A stretch of 64,000 bases of DNA from Microbacterium sp. C7(2022) (lineage in GTDB: Bacteria; Actinomycetota; Actinomycetes; Actinomycetales; Microbacteriaceae): contig NZ_JAPEHV010000002.1 in NCBI RefSeq assembly GCF_028823665.1, positions 186,001 to 250,000 on the forward strand. Direction: 5' to 3'. The notes beneath the pieces were generated by a model that searched no databases, was not told where the DNA came from, and worked only from the letters and a program-made list of their open reading frames with translations. Of the stretch, positions 1 through 9,884 are shown piece by piece (the stretch's first letter is position 1; the number at the start of each line of letters is the position of its first letter). Position numbers and translations under genes: made by a program.

Positions 1-292
1 CGATTGCATCACCCGGCCCCACGACGGCGGTGTTCGGCTTGAAGAACAGCATCGGCTCGACGGGAACGTCGTTGCCCATCTCGGCTGCGTGATCGCGGTA
101 GTTCCGCCCCACGCACACGACCTTCGAACGCGGAATCACGGGCGCGAGGAGCGCGGCGTCTGCCAGTGGCACGCGCTCCCCCGTGGTGTCGTATCCGGCG
201 AACATGGGGTCGCCGGCCAACACGACGAGTTCTCCCCCGTCGACGATGCCGTACTTGATGCCGTCCTGGTGACTGAAGCGTGCGATTCTCAC
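1..292 (-). CDS. Fumarylacetoacetate hydrolase (FAH) family protein, partial
   Basis: Only the first 97 codons are inside the window; the gene runs off the left edge. The visible N-terminus reads as the small domain of FAH-family hydrolases/isomerases, followed by the start of the catalytic domain with the typical stretch [13 protein letters not shown] and then [17 protein letters not shown]. Such enzymes act on C-C bonds or acylpyruvate-type substrates with a divalent metal; the specific substrate cannot be told from this fragment. The start is taken as GTG at 292 because TAGGCT (complement of 299-304) ends exactly six bases before it, predicting a leaderless mRNA. It lies downstream of ilvE on the same strand but appears to have its own promoter. 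Confidence 0.85.
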   Translation of the reverse strand, partial: MRIARFSHQDGIKYGIVDGGELVVLAGDPMFAGYDTTGERVPLADAALLAPVIPRSKVVCVGRNYRDHAAEMGNDVPVEPMLFFKPNTAVVGPGDAI

Positions 293-298
293 CGCACC

Positions 299-304
299 AG
301 CCTA
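299..304 (-). promoter_or_regulatory. Predicted -10 hexamer (leaderless) for the FAH-family gene
   Basis: TAGGCT on the minus strand, six bases before the GTG start at 292. It matches the TANNNT actinobacterial -10 pattern. No convincing -35 is visible. Confidence 0.45.
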
Positions 305-344
305 GGCCCGCCGCGCGCCTGCGCGCACGACGGGCGAGACCTCA

Positions 345-1445
345 TCAGGCGTCGAGGCGCGTCAGCCAGCCGTGCGTGTCTTCGCGGCGGCCGTACTGAA
401 TGTCGGTCAGCTCTTCTCGCAGTGACAGCGCCAACTCGCCGGTGGGCTGCTCGTCGAGGAAGTCAGCCCCCTTCAGCACACCGATCGGCGTCACCACGGC
501 GGCCGTTCCACACGCGAAGACCTCGACGATGTCTCCGGATGCCACGCCCTCACGCCACTCGGTGAGGGACACCGCGCGCCCTTCGACCTTGTGCCCGCGA
601 TCACGCGCCAGTTGAAGGATGGAGTCGCGGGTGATGCCTTCGAGGATCGAGGGCGACTCGGGAGTGACGATCGTGCCGTCCTTGTACACGAAGACGACGT
701 TCATTCCGCCGAGTTCTTCGACGTTGCGATCCTGGTCGAGGAAGACGACCTGGTCGCACCCGTTCTCATACGCTTCGGATTGCGGCAGAAGGCTGGCCGC
801 ATAGTTGCCGCCGGTCTTGGCAGCGCCCGTGCCCCCCTTGCCCGCACGTGCGTAGTCCTCACTCAGCCAGATCGATACCGGCTTCACTCCGCCACTGAAG
901 TATGCGCCTGCGGGGCTTGCGATCAGGTAGTACGCGACCTTCTGCGCGGGCCGCACTCCGAGGAATGCCTCTTTCGCGAACATGAAGGGGCGGAGGTACA
1001 GGCTCTGATCGGCACCCGACGGCACCCACGCGCCGTCGACCGCGATGAGCTCGCGGAGGGACTGCAGGAAGTACTCAACCGGCAGTTCAGGCAGCGCGAG
1101 CCGACGCGCCGATCGCTGCAGGCGCCGGCCGTTCTGATCGGGCCGGAACGTGTGGATCGAACCGTCTTCGTGCCGGTACGCCTTGATGCCTTCGAAGATC
1201 TCCTGACCGTAGTGCAGCACGGCTGCCGCGGGATCCAGCGAGATCGGACCGTAAGGCTGCACGCGCGGGCGGTGCCAGCCGCCGTTTACCGACCAACAGA
1301 TGTCGACCATGTGGTCGGTGAACTTCTGGCCGAAGCCGGGATTGGCGAGAATCTCCTCGCGCTCGGCGGTGGTCGCCGCGGCGAGGTTTCGCGTGACAGA
1401 GAAGGTCAGCGGTGCGGGTCCGGTGTCGGAGTCGAGAAGAGTCAT
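345..1445 (-). CDS. ilvE: Branched-chain-amino-acid aminotransferase
   Basis: PLP-dependent fold-type IV transaminase of 366 residues, the usual length for actinobacterial IlvE. It interconverts 2-ketoisovalerate, 2-ketoisocaproate and 2-keto-3-methylvalerate with valine, leucine and isoleucine using glutamate. The PLP lysine is K210 in the motif AAKTGGNYAASLL; the substrate-site region HYGQEIFEGIKAYR (about residues 78-91) and the phosphate-binding FACGTAAVVTPIG near residue 310 are intact. The ATG at 1445 is preceded by AGGATG as a ribosome-binding site. The gene follows leuB after 48 bases on the same strand, so the last two steps of leucine synthesis are probably co-transcribed. Confidence 0.96.
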   Translation of the reverse strand: MTLLDSDTGPAPLTFSVTRNLAAATTAEREEILANPGFGQKFTDHMVDICWSVNGGWHRPRVQPYGPISLDPAAAVLHYGQEIFEGIKAYRHEDGSIHTFRPDQNGRRLQRSARRLALPELPVEYFLQSLRELIAVDGAWVPSGADQSLYLRPFMFAKEAFLGVRPAQKVAYYLIASPAGAYFSGGVKPVSIWLSEDYARAGKGGTGAAKTGGNYAASLLPQSEAYENGCDQVVFLDQDRNVEELGGMNVVFVYKDGTIVTPESPSILEGITRDSILQLARDRGHKVEGRAVSLTEWREGVASGDIVEVFACGTAAVVTPIGVLKGADFLDEQPTGELALSLREELTDIQYGRREDTHGWLTRLDA

Positions 1446-1493
1446 GGGTTCACATCCTGGCTGTTCGGTACGGCAAGGCCGCCTGGTCTCAGG

Positions 1494-2561
1494 TTACGCC
1501 TCTAGACGCGCAGTGATGGCGTCGCCGATCTGAGAAGTGGTTCGTGCAGTGCCGTCGCGGTCCGCGATGTCGTTCTCGACCGCGCGCGTAACGCGCTGCG
1601 ATTCGGCGGTGTACCCGAGGTGATCGAGCAACAGAGCCACCGAGAGGATCGCGGCCGTGGGATCGGCCTTCTGCTGGCCCGCGATGTCCGGCGCCGAACC
1701 GTGAACGGGTTCGAACATCGAAGGGAACGCGCCGCCGGGGTTGATGTTGCCCGATGCGGCGAGGCCGATGCCACCGGTGACGGCGCCAGCCAGGTCCGTG
1801 AGGATGTCCCCGAAGAGGTTGTCGGTGACGATCACGTCGAAACGACTCGGGTTCGTGACCAGGAAGATGGTTGCCGCGTCGACGTGCAGATAGTCTACGG
1901 CCACGTCCGGGTGCTCGAGGGACACCGCGTTCACGATGCGCTGCCACATGCCACCGGCGTGCACGAGCACATTCGTCTTGTGAACGAGGGTGACCTTCTT
2001 CGACCGGCGTTCGGCAAGCTCGAACGCGTAGCGCACGACCCGCTCGATGCCGAACGCCGTGTTCACGCTCGTTTCATTCGCGACCTCGTGCGGCGTACCC
2101 GTGCGAATCGACCCCCCGTTGCCGACGTACGGTCCTTCGGTTCCCTCCCGCACCACGACGAAGTCGATGTCTCCCGGTTCGTCCAGCGGACCGGGAACAC
2201 CGGGGTAAAGCTTCGACGGGCGAAGATTGACGTAATGGTCAAGAGCGAATCGCAGTCGCAACAACAGACCGCGTTCGATGTTGGCATCCTTCAGTCGCGG
2301 ATCGCCCGGCACACCGCCAACTGCTCCGAGCAGGATCGCGTCGTGAGCCGCGATAGAGGCCAGATCGTCGTCGGTCAGCGTGTCACCGGTTTCGAGGTAG
2401 CGCCCGGCGCCCAGCGAGAAGCGCGTCTTCGAGAACTGGATGCCGCTGCCCGCCGTGACCGCGTCAAGCACCTTCTCGGCCTCGGCGACGACCTCAGGTC
2501 CGATTCCGTCACCCGGGATGACAGCGAGCTTGACGACGGTGGGCTCCTGGACGTGCGACAT
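1494..2561 (-). CDS. leuB: 3-isopropylmalate dehydrogenase
   Basis: 355-residue NAD-dependent beta-decarboxylating dehydrogenase that oxidises 3-isopropylmalate to 2-ketoisocaproate in leucine synthesis. Family hallmarks are the N-terminal [11 protein letters not shown], the substrate-binding arginines in [17 protein letters not shown], the lysine in [10 protein letters not shown] and the acidic metal-binding segment [19 protein letters not shown]. The reading frame is open further upstream, but ATG 2561 is chosen because GGAGAAGGAG precedes it at good spacing and the protein then begins where family members do. It sits 34 bases after the drug-exporter gene and 48 bases before ilvE, all on the minus strand. 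Confidence 0.96.
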   Translation of the reverse strand: MSHVQEPTVVKLAVIPGDGIGPEVVAEAEKVLDAVTAGSGIQFSKTRFSLGAGRYLETGDTLTDDDLASIAAHDAILLGAVGGVPGDPRLKDANIERGLLLRLRFALDHYVNLRPSKLYPGVPGPLDEPGDIDFVVVREGTEGPYVGNGGSIRTGTPHEVANETSVNTAFGIERVVRYAFELAERRSKKVTLVHKTNVLVHAGGMWQRIVNAVSLEHPDVAVDYLHVDAATIFLVTNPSRFDVIVTDNLFGDILTDLAGAVTGGIGLAASGNINPGGAFPSMFEPVHGSAPDIAGQQKADPTAAILSVALLLDHLGYTAESQRVTRAVENDIADRDGTARTTSQIGDAITARLEA

Positions 2562-2595
2562 CGCGCTCCTTCTCCATAGTTTCACCCGCTGACGC

Positions 2596-4143
2596 TCAGC
2601 GCTTGTCGGCGGATGCCGCGCGGGTCCCTCCCAGGGTAGTGGCCGCAACGACAGCGGCGAGCACGACGAGTCCCGCGCCGATGAGCGATGTGACGGTCAC
2701 ACCGGCATCGAACGCCGCCGCAGCGGCATCGGCAATCGCCGTCCCCAGTGCTCCCCCGGTCTGATCAGCAGCGTGCACGGCTCCCGCCAACGTCTCCTTG
2801 GCAGCACCCGCCGACTCGGCAGTGACCCCTACGGGAAGCGAGATGTTGGCTCGGTACAGCGCGGTGAGCACACCGCCGAGCAGGGTCGTGCCCAACACTG
2901 CGCCCAGTTCATAGGCGGTTTCGGACACCGCGCTCGCGGCACCGGCCTTCTCCGGCGGAGCGCTCGCCAGCACCAGTTCATTCGACACCGTCTCTGCGGC
3001 CCCGATCCCGATACCCAACGACACAAAGGAGAGCACCAGCAGCGTGATGCTGCCCGTGGACGCCGCCACGCCGAGGTAGCCGATGACCGAGAACCCGAGT
3101 GCCACGGGCACGATCACGCGGGCGGGGAACCGCTTTGCGACGGGGACCACAGCCAAGCCGGACGCGATCATGGCGACAAGCCCGGGCACCAAGGCGAGCC
3201 CCGCCTGCAGCGGCGAGAGTCCCACGATCAACTGCAGGTGCTGCGTGACAAAGAACAGAAACCCCACCAGTGAGATCACGCTCAGGAGGTTCACAAGCAA
3301 CGCGCCGCTGAAAGTGCCGCGCCGGAACAACGCGACGTCGATCATCGGTGTGGCGAGCGCGCGTTGCCGTCGGACAAAGATCGCGGCCACCACAGCACCA
3401 GAGATGACGAGAGCGATGGCGAGCGCACTGGGGCCGCGCACCGCTGCTTCCTTAATCCCGTATACGAACGGCACCATCGCTGCCATAGACAGCACGATGC
3501 TCCACAGATCGATGCGACCTGGTGCAGGATCCCGACTCTCAGGAACCAGGAGGGGCGCGAGGACCAAAAGCGGCACAAGTACGGGAACCGACATGAGGAA
3601 CACCGAGCCCCATGCGAATTGCTCGAGCAGCACGCCACCGACGATCGGTCCGAGCGCCGCACCAGCCGAGAATGCGGCCGCCCATACCGCAATTGCCAAA
3701 CGGCGCTGATCTCGGTTGACGAAGATGCTCCGCAACAACGACAGCGTCGACGGCATGAGCATCGCACCGAACACACCCATCGCCGCCCGCGCGACGATCA
3801 GCAATCCTGCCGTCGGCGCGAACGCGGCGAGAACCGACACGACGGCGAAGCCGGTCGCGCCGATCAGAAGCATCCGGCGCCTGCCGAAACGGTCGCCGAG
3901 AGACCCCATCGTCACCAGCAATCCCGCGAGAACGAGGGGGTATGCGTCGATGATCCAGAGCTGCTGCGCGGATGTGGGTTCCAGGTCGAGCGCGATGGCG
4001 GGAAGCGCGAAGCTCAGCACCGTGTTGTCGACGGAGACCAGCAGCACGGGCAACATCAGCACGACCAGGGCAGCCCATCCCCGCCATCCCACGCGGGCGC
4101 CATCGGCGTGCGTAATGGGTCGAGTCGGCGTCGCGGTCGTCAT
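2596..4143 (-). CDS. MFS drug exporter, DHA2 (14-helix) family
   Basis: 515-residue membrane protein with about fourteen hydrophobic segments, the size and pattern of DHA2 drug:proton antiporters (QacA/EmrB-like). The motif A loop [16 protein letters not shown] between helices 2 and 3 and the motif C-type helix [18 protein letters not shown] are visible, as is the acidic residue in the first helix ([14 protein letters not shown]) found in multidrug members. The substrate is unknown. The ATG at 4143 has AGAGGA just upstream. The gene is divergent from a TetR regulator with a perfect palindrome between them, the classical arrangement of a repressor controlling its own exporter. It separates serA from leuB. 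Confidence 0.9.
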   Translation of the reverse strand: MTTATPTRPITHADGARVGWRGWAALVVLMLPVLLVSVDNTVLSFALPAIALDLEPTSAQQLWIIDAYPLVLAGLLVTMGSLGDRFGRRRMLLIGATGFAVVSVLAAFAPTAGLLIVARAAMGVFGAMLMPSTLSLLRSIFVNRDQRRLAIAVWAAAFSAGAALGPIVGGVLLEQFAWGSVFLMSVPVLVPLLVLAPLLVPESRDPAPGRIDLWSIVLSMAAMVPFVYGIKEAAVRGPSALAIALVISGAVVAAIFVRRQRALATPMIDVALFRRGTFSGALLVNLLSVISLVGFLFFVTQHLQLIVGLSPLQAGLALVPGLVAMIASGLAVVPVAKRFPARVIVPVALGFSVIGYLGVAASTGSITLLVLSFVSLGIGIGAAETVSNELVLASAPPEKAGAASAVSETAYELGAVLGTTLLGGVLTALYRANISLPVGVTAESAGAAKETLAGAVHAADQTGGALGTAIADAAAAAFDAGVTVTSLIGAGLVVLAAVVAATTLGGTRAASADKR

Positions 4144-4157
4144 GGCATCCTCTATTT

Positions 4158-4179
4158 CTATACCGTCCAGCCGGTATAG
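4158..4179. promoter_or_regulatory. Operator between the TetR regulator and the MFS exporter
   Basis: Perfect inverted repeat CTATACCG, six bases, CGGTATAG. Its right arm overlaps the predicted TetR-gene -10 TATAGT (4175-4180), and its left arm overlaps TATAGA on the opposite strand. A dimer bound here would block both divergent promoters. The repeat itself is read directly; the TetR assignment is inferred from position. Confidence 0.75.
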
Positions 4180-4185
4180 TATCAG

Positions 4186-4770
4186 ATGCGCGTCAACACG
4201 ATGGATACCATCGAGACCATGAGTCGCCCACCCCTCGCGCGAGAGAAAGTCCTCGATGCGTTCGAGCAGATTCTGATCGACGAGGGTGAACGCGCAGCAA
4301 CCATGGATGCCACAGCGCGTACTGCTGGCGTGTCGAAGGGCGGCCTGTTGTACCACTTCGGCACCAAGGACGCTCTGGAGTCGGCACTGCTTGAGCGTTT
4401 GGTCGGTCTCGTCGACGAAGACATCGCGGCCATCACGAACGCTGACGAAGGCCCGGTTGCGTACTTTCTTCGTTCATCGGCGATGGAAAGCAGCGCGCTC
4501 GATCGCACACTCATCGCGGTGTCGCGGCTTGCGCAAAGTGGCAATGCGACCGCGGTTGGCGTGCTGCACGATGTGCGTAGGCGATGGAGCGACACCATCC
4601 GACCGCACGTGGCCGACGAATCGGCCCACGATCTGGTGATGCTCGTGAGCGACGGCCTGTACTACAACAACGCTCTCGCCGGTTCAGCAATTGCCGGCCC
4701 GGTCCCTCGCGGTGCAGCGATGAATACGCTCATCACCCTTGTCGAGGCGGCGGTGAAGCGCCGCCCCTGA
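4186..4770 (+). CDS. TetR-family transcriptional regulator
   Basis: 194-residue one-component repressor. The N-terminal helix-turn-helix spans about residues 30-62 and includes ARTAGVSKGGLLYHFGTKDAL, typical of the TetR DNA-binding domain; the remaining helical part would bind an unknown ligand. ATG 4186 is preferred over in-frame ATGs at 4201 and 4219 because -10 TATAGT ends five bases before it, no Shine-Dalgarno precedes any of the three, and leaderless starts are common in this window. It probably represses itself and the divergent DHA2 exporter through the palindrome at 4158-4179. The stop at 4770 faces the end of serA, 20 bases away. Confidence 0.9.
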   Translation: MRVNTMDTIETMSRPPLAREKVLDAFEQILIDEGERAATMDATARTAGVSKGGLLYHFGTKDALESALLERLVGLVDEDIAAITNADEGPVAYFLRSSAMESSALDRTLIAVSRLAQSGNATAVGVLHDVRRRWSDTIRPHVADESAHDLVMLVSDGLYYNNALAGSAIAGPVPRGAAMNTLITLVEAAVKRRP

Positions 4771-4789
4771 CTCAGGACTCAGTGCTCTC

Positions 4790-6394
4790 TCAGGACTCGG
4801 TGATCTCGATCTGGCGGAACAGATCGGCGTCGATGGCCGAGCTGACCTCGCCGAGCAGTTCGTCAGACACCGGCGAGTCCACCGTGAGCACAGACAGCGC
4901 CTGACCGCCTGCTTCGCGGCGGGCGATCTGCATGCCGGCGATGTTGATGCCAGCCTCGCCGAACTTCTGCCCGTACACCGCAACGATTCCCGGGCGGTCG
5001 GTGTACACCATCACCACGTGGTGCTGCTCGATCGGCAATTCGATCGCGTAGCCGTTGATGCCCACCAGTTTCTCGATCTGCTTGGTTCCCGTCAGGGTTC
5101 CCGAAACCGACAACTGCGATCCGTCCGAGAGTGCACCGTTCAACGTGATCACGTTTCGGTACTCCTCGCTCTGGTCATCCACGATCAGACGGACCTCAAC
5201 ACCTCGCTGCTCTGCCAGCAGAGGCGCGTTTACGTACGAGACCGACTCGCTCACGATGTTTGTGAAGACGCCCTTCAGTGCCGCGAGCTTGAGCACACTC
5301 ACGTCGTAGCCGTTCAGCTCGCCGTGCACCTCGATGTCGAGGCTCGTAAGCGGCGAGTGCGCGAGGGCGGCGAAAATCTGGCCCAGCTTCTCGACCAGGG
5401 GGATGCCGGGGCGCACATACGGATCGATGACGCCGCCCGCGACGTTGACGGCGTCCGGCACGAGCTCTCCGCCGAGCGCGAGGCGGACCGACTTGGCAAC
5501 CGATACGCCCGCCTTCTCCTGTGCTTCTTCCGTGGACGCACCCAGGTGCGGGGTGACGACGACATTGGGCAGATCGAGCAGCATGCGCGCAGAACCACCC
5601 TCAGCCGGCGGCTCGGTCGTGAAGACATCGAGTCCGGCGCCGGCGATCTCACCGGTGGTGAGCGCCTTGAACAAGGCTTCTTCGTCGATCAGGCCACCGC
5701 GAGCAACATTGATGACGCACGCGGTGCGCTTCATCTTGCGGAGCTGATCGATGCCGATCATCCCCGTGGTTTCTGGGGTCTTCGGCATGTGAATCGTGAC
5801 GAAGTCACTCTGCTCGAGGAGCTCATCAAGCGACAACAGTTCGACACCCAACTGCTGAGCGCGAGCGCTCGTCACATAAGGATCGTACGCAACCACGCGC
5901 ATGTCGAATCCCTGCAGGCGAGCGGCGATCAACGCACCGATGCGACCGAGACCGATGATGCCGACCGTCTTCTCGAAGAGTTCCGTACCGGTGTACGAAC
6001 TGCGCTTCCACGCGCCACCAGCCAAAGAGGCGTGCGCCGCCGGAATGCGACGCGCAAGCGACAAGATGTGCCCGATGGTGAGTTCGGCGGCCGAGATGAT
6101 GTTCGACGTCGGCGCGTTCACCACCATCACACCGGCCGTCGTGGCGGCCTTGATATCGACATTGTCGAGGCCGACGCCCGCGCGCGCCACGACCTTGAGG
6201 TGGGGCGCTGCTGCCAGTGCCTCCGCGTCGATCTTCGTCGCCGAGCGAATCAGCACCGCGTTGGCGACAGCCAAAGCCTCGAAGAGCGCCGTGCGGTCGG
6301 TACCGTCGACGTGGCGCACGTCGAAGTCGGGGCCGAGCGCCTCGATGGTGGCAGGGGAAAGTTCTTCGGCGATGAGCACGACAGGCTTCGTCAC
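4790..6394 (-). CDS. serA: D-3-phosphoglycerate dehydrogenase
   Basis: First enzyme of serine synthesis, oxidising 3-phosphoglycerate with NAD. At 534 residues it is the long actinobacterial form: catalytic and NAD-binding domains (about 1-310, with GIIGLGRIGALIAARLQGF as Rossmann motif, NVARGGLIDEEAL and the catalytic-histidine segment VVTPHLGASTEEAQ), an intervening ASB domain (about 320-450), and a C-terminal ACT domain (about 460-534, HHVVMVYTDRPGIVAVYGQKFGE region) that in this family senses serine. The start is GTG 6394, preceded by AAAGGAA at good spacing; the further upstream open frame lacks family similarity. It lies in the branched-chain amino-acid region, with the TetR/exporter pair between it and leuB. 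Confidence 0.96.
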   Translation of the reverse strand: MTKPVVLIAEELSPATIEALGPDFDVRHVDGTDRTALFEALAVANAVLIRSATKIDAEALAAAPHLKVVARAGVGLDNVDIKAATTAGVMVVNAPTSNIISAAELTIGHILSLARRIPAAHASLAGGAWKRSSYTGTELFEKTVGIIGLGRIGALIAARLQGFDMRVVAYDPYVTSARAQQLGVELLSLDELLEQSDFVTIHMPKTPETTGMIGIDQLRKMKRTACVINVARGGLIDEEALFKALTTGEIAGAGLDVFTTEPPAEGGSARMLLDLPNVVVTPHLGASTEEAQEKAGVSVAKSVRLALGGELVPDAVNVAGGVIDPYVRPGIPLVEKLGQIFAALAHSPLTSLDIEVHGELNGYDVSVLKLAALKGVFTNIVSESVSYVNAPLLAEQRGVEVRLIVDDQSEEYRNVITLNGALSDGSQLSVSGTLTGTKQIEKLVGINGYAIELPIEQHHVVMVYTDRPGIVAVYGQKFGEAGINIAGMQIARREAGGQALSVLTVDSPVSDELLGEVSSAIDADLFRQIEITES

Positions 6395-6521
6395 AGGATG
6401 AATTCCTTTGGGGCAGTGCGCGACGGCATGAACGACGGATACCGCGCCACACATCCTCGGGGCGGGGCCTCGACCAGCCTAGCGCGACAGATCACGGCCC
6501 CTGCCCGTGTGACGGCAGGTG

Positions 6522-6884
6522 TCAGCCGACGAGCTGGGTGGTGTTGAGGGTGGAGTATGCGACAACGTTCAACCAGAAGACGGCGACCAGTGCGAGGCCC
6601 GTCACCATGACGAGTGCCAACACGGTCGCAGGGCGTCGTCGACCGAGGGCGAACGCCGCGGCCCACACCAGGAGCGGGAAGGCCGCCGCAAAGATCCACA
6701 AGAACCAACCGAGCGCGTTCAGACTCAATCCGAGGTCCCCCGCGACCTGAGCCGTCTGGACGAGGTTGCTGATCGCGTTCCACATCGCGTACGCGAAGAA
6801 CAGCCCGAATGCGCCAGAAATCGCAGTCACGAGCCAGGTGGGTGCCCCGTGGCGCGATGGCGTGGCATCCGAATTCGTCGACAT
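6522..6884 (-). CDS. Small four-helix membrane protein, unknown function
   Basis: 120 residues. After a short polar N-terminus (MSTNSDATPSRHGAP) it has about three to four hydrophobic segments (around 18-40, 55-78 and 85-112) and no recognisable catalytic motif. I do not recognise the family. Its ATG shares the A of the stop codon of the gene upstream (TGATG), so the two are translationally coupled and the products may form a pair. The open frame extends upstream but overlaps the partner gene, which makes 6884 the sensible start. It lies between serA and cutC. Confidence 0.7.
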   Translation of the reverse strand: MSTNSDATPSRHGAPTWLVTAISGAFGLFFAYAMWNAISNLVQTAQVAGDLGLSLNALGWFLWIFAAAFPLLVWAAAFALGRRRPATVLALVMVTGLALVAVFWLNVVAYSTLNTTQLVG

Positions 6885-7408
6885 CACTGCCCCCACGCCC
6901 CAATCATGACGAATGGCCACGGGACCAACAACGCGAGCCCGGCGACCAAGCACAGAATACGGATCCAGGTCGCGGTGTTCCGTGTGAGCACGAATGTCGT
7001 CCCGAACCACAGTGCCGGCGCCATCACCGCGAGCCAAAGACTGCCGACGAACATCACATCGGCCACAAGATACTGTGCCACCCCCTGCAAACGGAGGCCG
7101 CCGATCACCCAGCCGACGGTGTACAGCGCATACGCACCGCCCACAACGCCCAGCGTCACTAACGCCGCGTTGCCCAGCGGCGCCTGCGCGGCCGCCTCGT
7201 GCGACGTCGACGTCACGGCATGGTTCTCGCGTTCTTCCGCGGCGCCGGCGGACACGCTCTTGGCGGGGTGCACGTTGTCGGCCAGCGGCGCCTCCACTGC
7301 TGGCGGCACCTCTCCTGCGGGGCCTACCGGCGCGGTGGCGGCAGCGGCATCGAGAGTGGGATCATCGTCGCCGTCCCACCGCAGGGCATCGTCGCGTTCG
7401 GAACTCAC
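6884..7408 (-). CDS. Alanine/proline-rich membrane protein, unknown function
   Basis: 174 residues: an acidic, alanine/proline-rich, probably disordered first 75 residues, then three hydrophobic segments (about 80-103, 113-135 and 145-170). Its low-complexity N-terminus could produce spurious matches to unrelated proteins; I see no enzymatic motif. GTG 7408 is supported by -10 TACGCT (complement of 7415-7420) ending six bases upstream, predicting a leaderless message that would also carry the coupled small membrane gene downstream. The function is unknown; being next to cutC and serA gives no clear clue. Confidence 0.68.
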   Translation of the reverse strand: MSSERDDALRWDGDDDPTLDAAAATAPVGPAGEVPPAVEAPLADNVHPAKSVSAGAAEERENHAVTSTSHEAAAQAPLGNAALVTLGVVGGAYALYTVGWVIGGLRLQGVAQYLVADVMFVGSLWLAVMAPALWFGTTFVLTRNTATWIRILCLVAGLALLVPWPFVMIGAWGQ

Positions 7409-7414
7409 TCCCCC

Positions 7415-7420
7415 AGCGTA
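7415..7420 (-). promoter_or_regulatory. Predicted -10 hexamer for the membrane-protein pair
   Basis: TACGCT on the minus strand, six bases before GTG 7408. It fits TANNNT; no clear -35. Confidence 0.42.
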
Positions 7421-7438
7421 CTTCGCCCGGGCATTCGA

Positions 7439-8170
7439 TCAGCGCGAGGCGAAAGCAACTGCCTGCCGCACGAGGGCGACGTCGGTGGCGTCGTGGCCCG
7501 TACTGGTGCCGCCCCCGGGCCCCGCGGGCGCGTCCTCACCGACGCGGTGACGCGCCGAGAGGTGCACGGCGTCGACGCCCGCCGCCACGAGGGCTGGGAT
7601 GTCCGTCGGCGAAACTCCCCCACCGGCCATCACTTCGACTCGCGCGTTCGCCTGCGCGGACAACGCCGCCAACGTCTCGACGCCGTCGATCGCTCGTAGT
7701 GCTCCTCCAGAGGTCAGGACGCGGTTCACCCCTGCGTCGACGAGCAGTGCGAGAGACTCCAGTGGATCCCGGGACGCATCGATCGCCCGGTGGAACACCA
7801 GAGTGGCGTCGCCCGTGGCATCCCGCCACCGCTGCACGACCTTTGTGTCCACAGCACCACCGGCATCCAATGCGCCGACCACCACTCCCCCCACGCCTCG
7901 AGAAACGCACGCGTGAATATCTGCCGTGACAACGTCCACCTCTTCGTCCGAGTACACGAATCCGCCCGGCCGGGGGCGCACGAGCACGAAAACCGCGGCG
8001 GGGTCTACCGCTTCACACGTCGCTTGGATGAGGCCCAGCGAAGGGGTGAGGCCGCCGACCTCGAGCGCCTGGCAGAGCTCGAGCCGTTGCGCACCGGCCG
8101 CAAGAGCAGAGCGCGCACCCACGGCATCCTGAACGGCGATTTCGACGGGGACGGAAGACAGCGATGACAC
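7439..8170 (-). CDS. cutC: CutC-family copper homeostasis protein
   Basis: 243-residue TIM-barrel protein of the CutC family. It carries the N-terminal signature VPVEIAVQDAVGARSALAAGAQRLELCQALEVGGLTPSLGLI, written here only in part as AGAQRLELCQALEVGGLTPS, and the conserved VFVLVRPRPGGFVYSDEE segment read as RPRPGGFVYSDEE. CutC proteins have been linked to copper tolerance, but the biochemical role is unsettled. The upstream-open frame is ignored: GTG 8170 has -10 TAGCCT ending seven bases before it and gives the normal family length. Located between ilvC and the membrane-protein pair, apparently as its own transcription unit. Confidence 0.87.
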   Translation of the reverse strand: MSSLSSVPVEIAVQDAVGARSALAAGAQRLELCQALEVGGLTPSLGLIQATCEAVDPAAVFVLVRPRPGGFVYSDEEVDVVTADIHACVSRGVGGVVVGALDAGGAVDTKVVQRWRDATGDATLVFHRAIDASRDPLESLALLVDAGVNRVLTSGGALRAIDGVETLAALSAQANARVEVMAGGGVSPTDIPALVAAGVDAVHLSARHRVGEDAPAGPGGGTSTGHDATDVALVRQAVAFASR

Positions 8171-8177
8171 GACACTC

Positions 8178-8183
8178 AGGCTA
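8178..8183 (-). promoter_or_regulatory. Predicted -10 hexamer (leaderless) for cutC
   Basis: TAGCCT on the minus strand, seven bases before GTG 8170. Confidence 0.42.
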
Positions 8184-8219
8184 TCGGTGTCGACCTGCGC
8201 GTTCCGCCACCCAAGCCAA

Positions 8220-8248
8220 GAGCCCGGCCCCTTGTAGGGACCGGGCTC
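8220..8248 (-). terminator. Terminator hairpin after ilvC
   Basis: Perfect 8-bp inverted repeat GAGCCCGG/CCGGGCTC with additional inner pairing (CCCT/AGGG), about 48 bases past the ilvC stop and just before the cutC promoter. It ends the ilvD-ilvB-ilvN-ilvC transcript. No long U-tract, as is common in high-GC actinobacteria. Confidence 0.75.
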
Positions 8249-8296
8249 GTGTGGCTTCAAAAGCCGAGCTCGACGGGTGACGTCGAGGGTCTGCGA

Positions 8297-9373
<1,077 letters not shown>

Positions 9374-9883
9374 TCAGCCGCGGAGCACGCGCTCGGTGAT
9401 GCTTTTGCCACCGCGACCGATGGCGAGCAAACCCGACTGGGCCAACTCTTTGATGCCGAACGGTTCGAGTGCGCGCAAGAAGGCGTCGATCTTGCCTTTG
9501 TCACCGGTGATCTCGGCGACGATTGCGTCGGGTGCGTAGTCGACCACGGACGCGCGGAACAGATTGACGACCTCGAGCACGTTCGACCGTGTCGAGTTGT
9601 CGGCGCGCACCTTGACGAGCATGTGTTCACGCTGCACCGACGTCGAGAAGTCGAGCTCGACGATCTTGAGGACGTTGACGAGCTTGTTCAACTGCTTGGT
9701 GACTTGCTCGAGGGGCAACTGGTCGACGTCAACCACGACGGTGATACGCGAAAGTCCGGGAACCTCGGTGACACCCACGGCCAGCGACTCGATGTTGAAG
9801 CCGCGACGAGCGAAGAGCCCGGCGACGCGCGTGAGAAGACCCGGCTTGTCCTCCACGAGGAGGCTCAGCACATGACTCGACAT
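9374..9883 (-). CDS. ilvN: Acetolactate synthase small (regulatory) subunit
   Basis: 169 residues. The N-terminal ACT domain (about 3-80: HVLSLLVEDKPGLLTRVAGLFARRGFNIESL, of which VEDKPGLLTRVAGLFARRG is diagnostic) binds the feedback inhibitor, usually valine; the C-terminal half is the ALS small-subunit domain with EITGDKGKIDAFLRALEPFG. It activates the large subunit IlvB. It begins one base after the ilvB stop codon, so the two subunits are translated together. Confidence 0.96.
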   Translation of the reverse strand: MSSHVLSLLVEDKPGLLTRVAGLFARRGFNIESLAVGVTEVPGLSRITVVVDVDQLPLEQVTKQLNKLVNVLKIVELDFSTSVQREHMLVKVRADNSTRSNVLEVVNLFRASVVDYAPDAIVAEITGDKGKIDAFLRALEPFGIKELAQSGLLAIGRGGKSITERVLRG

Positions 9884-9884
9884 T

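Noticed and set aside
5018..6547. A 509-codon open frame on the plus strand opposite serA
   Set aside because: It is antisense to an unmistakable SerA; composition is Arg/His/Asp-rich with no motif, the usual third-position GC shadow.
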